Assembly (NCBI GenBank): GCA_017504265.1
Contig: JAFVRN010000038.1
Span: 1 to 64,000, forward strand
Reading direction: 5' to 3'
Source of the DNA: Alistipes sp.
GTDB taxonomy: Bacteria > Bacteroidota > Bacteroidia > Bacteroidales > Rikenellaceae
Length of the DNA stretch: 64,000 nucleotides
Below the pieces are notes generated by a model. It worked only from the letters and a program-made list of their open reading frames with translations, did no database searches and was not told the DNA's origin. The position numbers were made by a program, and so were the translations under genes. This document shows positions 63,598-64,000 of the stretch, piece by piece. The stretch's first letter is position 1. Each line of letters opens with the position of its first letter.

Positions 63598-64000
63598 ATG
63601 AAAAAGTTTATAAGTATAATCGTTATGTGCGCCACAGCTCTTAGTGTGGCTCTACTTAGCAGCAGTTGCGGCTATAAGGTTACCTATAACCTTTCGGGAG
63701 GCTCTATTCCACCCGAGGCCAAGACCTTCTCCGTGGCATACTTTCCCAACAATGCACCGATGGTAGCCCCCACGCTCAGCAATGTGCTTACCGAGGCTTT
63801 GCGTGATAAGTTCTCACGTCAGACACGCTTGGAGCAGGTCGAAGAGGGTGGAGATTTCGCCTTCGAAGGAGAGATCACAAACTATACATCAAATACCTCG
63901 TCGGTGTCGAGTGGTGACTACGCATTGCAAAACCGACTTACTATTACGGTTAAGGTAAATTTCCAGAACGCTGTTGATCAGACGCTGTCGTTCAACAATA
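63598..64000 (+). CDS. lptE: LPS-assembly lipoprotein LptE (3' end beyond window)
   Basis: The first 134 codons are visible. The signal peptide ends with SSSC (Cys24), followed by GYKVTYNLSGGSIPPEAKTFSVAYFPNN and LSNVLTEALRDKFSRQTRLE, which match LptE-family proteins of Bacteroidota. It anchors LptD in the outer membrane to deliver LPS. It starts 5 bp after the activator gene. The right window edge cuts it. Confidence 0.9.
   Translation, partial: MKKFISIIVMCATALSVALLSSSCGYKVTYNLSGGSIPPEAKTFSVAYFPNNAPMVAPTLSNVLTEALRDKFSRQTRLEQVEEGGDFAFEGEITNYTSNTSSVSSGDYALQNRLTITVKVNFQNAVDQTLSFNN

Overview
The window is chromosomal DNA from a member of Bacteroidota, most likely order Bacteroidales. Promoters have the Bacteroides-type form (TTG, about 19-21 bp, TAnnTTTG), including upstream of all four tRNA genes, and most genes lack a Shine-Dalgarno sequence. 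Gene content is typical of the phylum: serC-serA-DUF1015, CBM20-GH77 amylomaltase, long NusB followed by DUF1573 and YajC, M64/BspA lipoprotein, prokaryotic CCDC81-type HU proteins, and LptE behind a sigma-54 activator. Genus cannot be fixed from sequence alone; a Rikenellaceae-like gut organism is a guess.

Layout. 1-149: left end of an insertion sequence with the first 30 codons of its transposase. 161-5658: prolyl-tRNA editing protein, galK, then serC-serA-DUF1015 (serine synthesis). 5722-6245: non-coding block with a tRNA-Leu and a partial second copy of its 3' end. 6315-9832 (minus): ABC exporter, HprK-like kinase, SipW-type peptidase and ispF. 9855-15856 (minus): an AddAB-type helicase-nuclease pair. 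15869-19142 (minus): adhesin-like GIN protein, HAD phosphatase, two M23 endopeptidases. 19277-23432: alaS and gpmI. 23552-24000: tRNA-Ala followed by a 159-bp tandem repeat built on the tRNA 3' end. 24113-29941: yajC, DUF1573, nusB, an iron-type alcohol dehydrogenase, udk, gyrB. 30457-34372: HAD phosphatase, amylomaltase, VanX-like dipeptidase. 34373-37947 (minus): DUF456, GtrA, HU/SPOR, lgt, S24-like regulator. 38060-43772: tRNA-Arg, purine permease, pseudouridine synthase, MATE exporter, orphan PfoR-type EIIC, small membrane protein. 43901-51309: split M16 peptidase pair, HD hydrolase, GH2 lipoprotein, umuDC. 51310-53014: a mobile-element scar between umuC and a tRNA(CAU). 53237-57945: K+ channel-like protein with an altered filter and a coupled lipoprotein, mscL, M64 metallopeptidase. 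58201-60850: four-subunit 2-oxoacid:ferredoxin oxidoreductase. 61089-64000: small HTH protein, membrane-anchored HU protein, sigma-54 activator, lptE (cut by the window end).

Most genes are housekeeping. The parts least explained by known functions are the three tRNA-linked scars or repeats (Leu, Ala, CAU), the exporter/kinase/peptidase cassette that looks like a RiPP maturation set without a visible precursor, the channel with a TVGAEI filter, and membrane-tethered HU-like proteins that occur twice. I do not see a CRISPR array, an rRNA operon or a clear new defence island.
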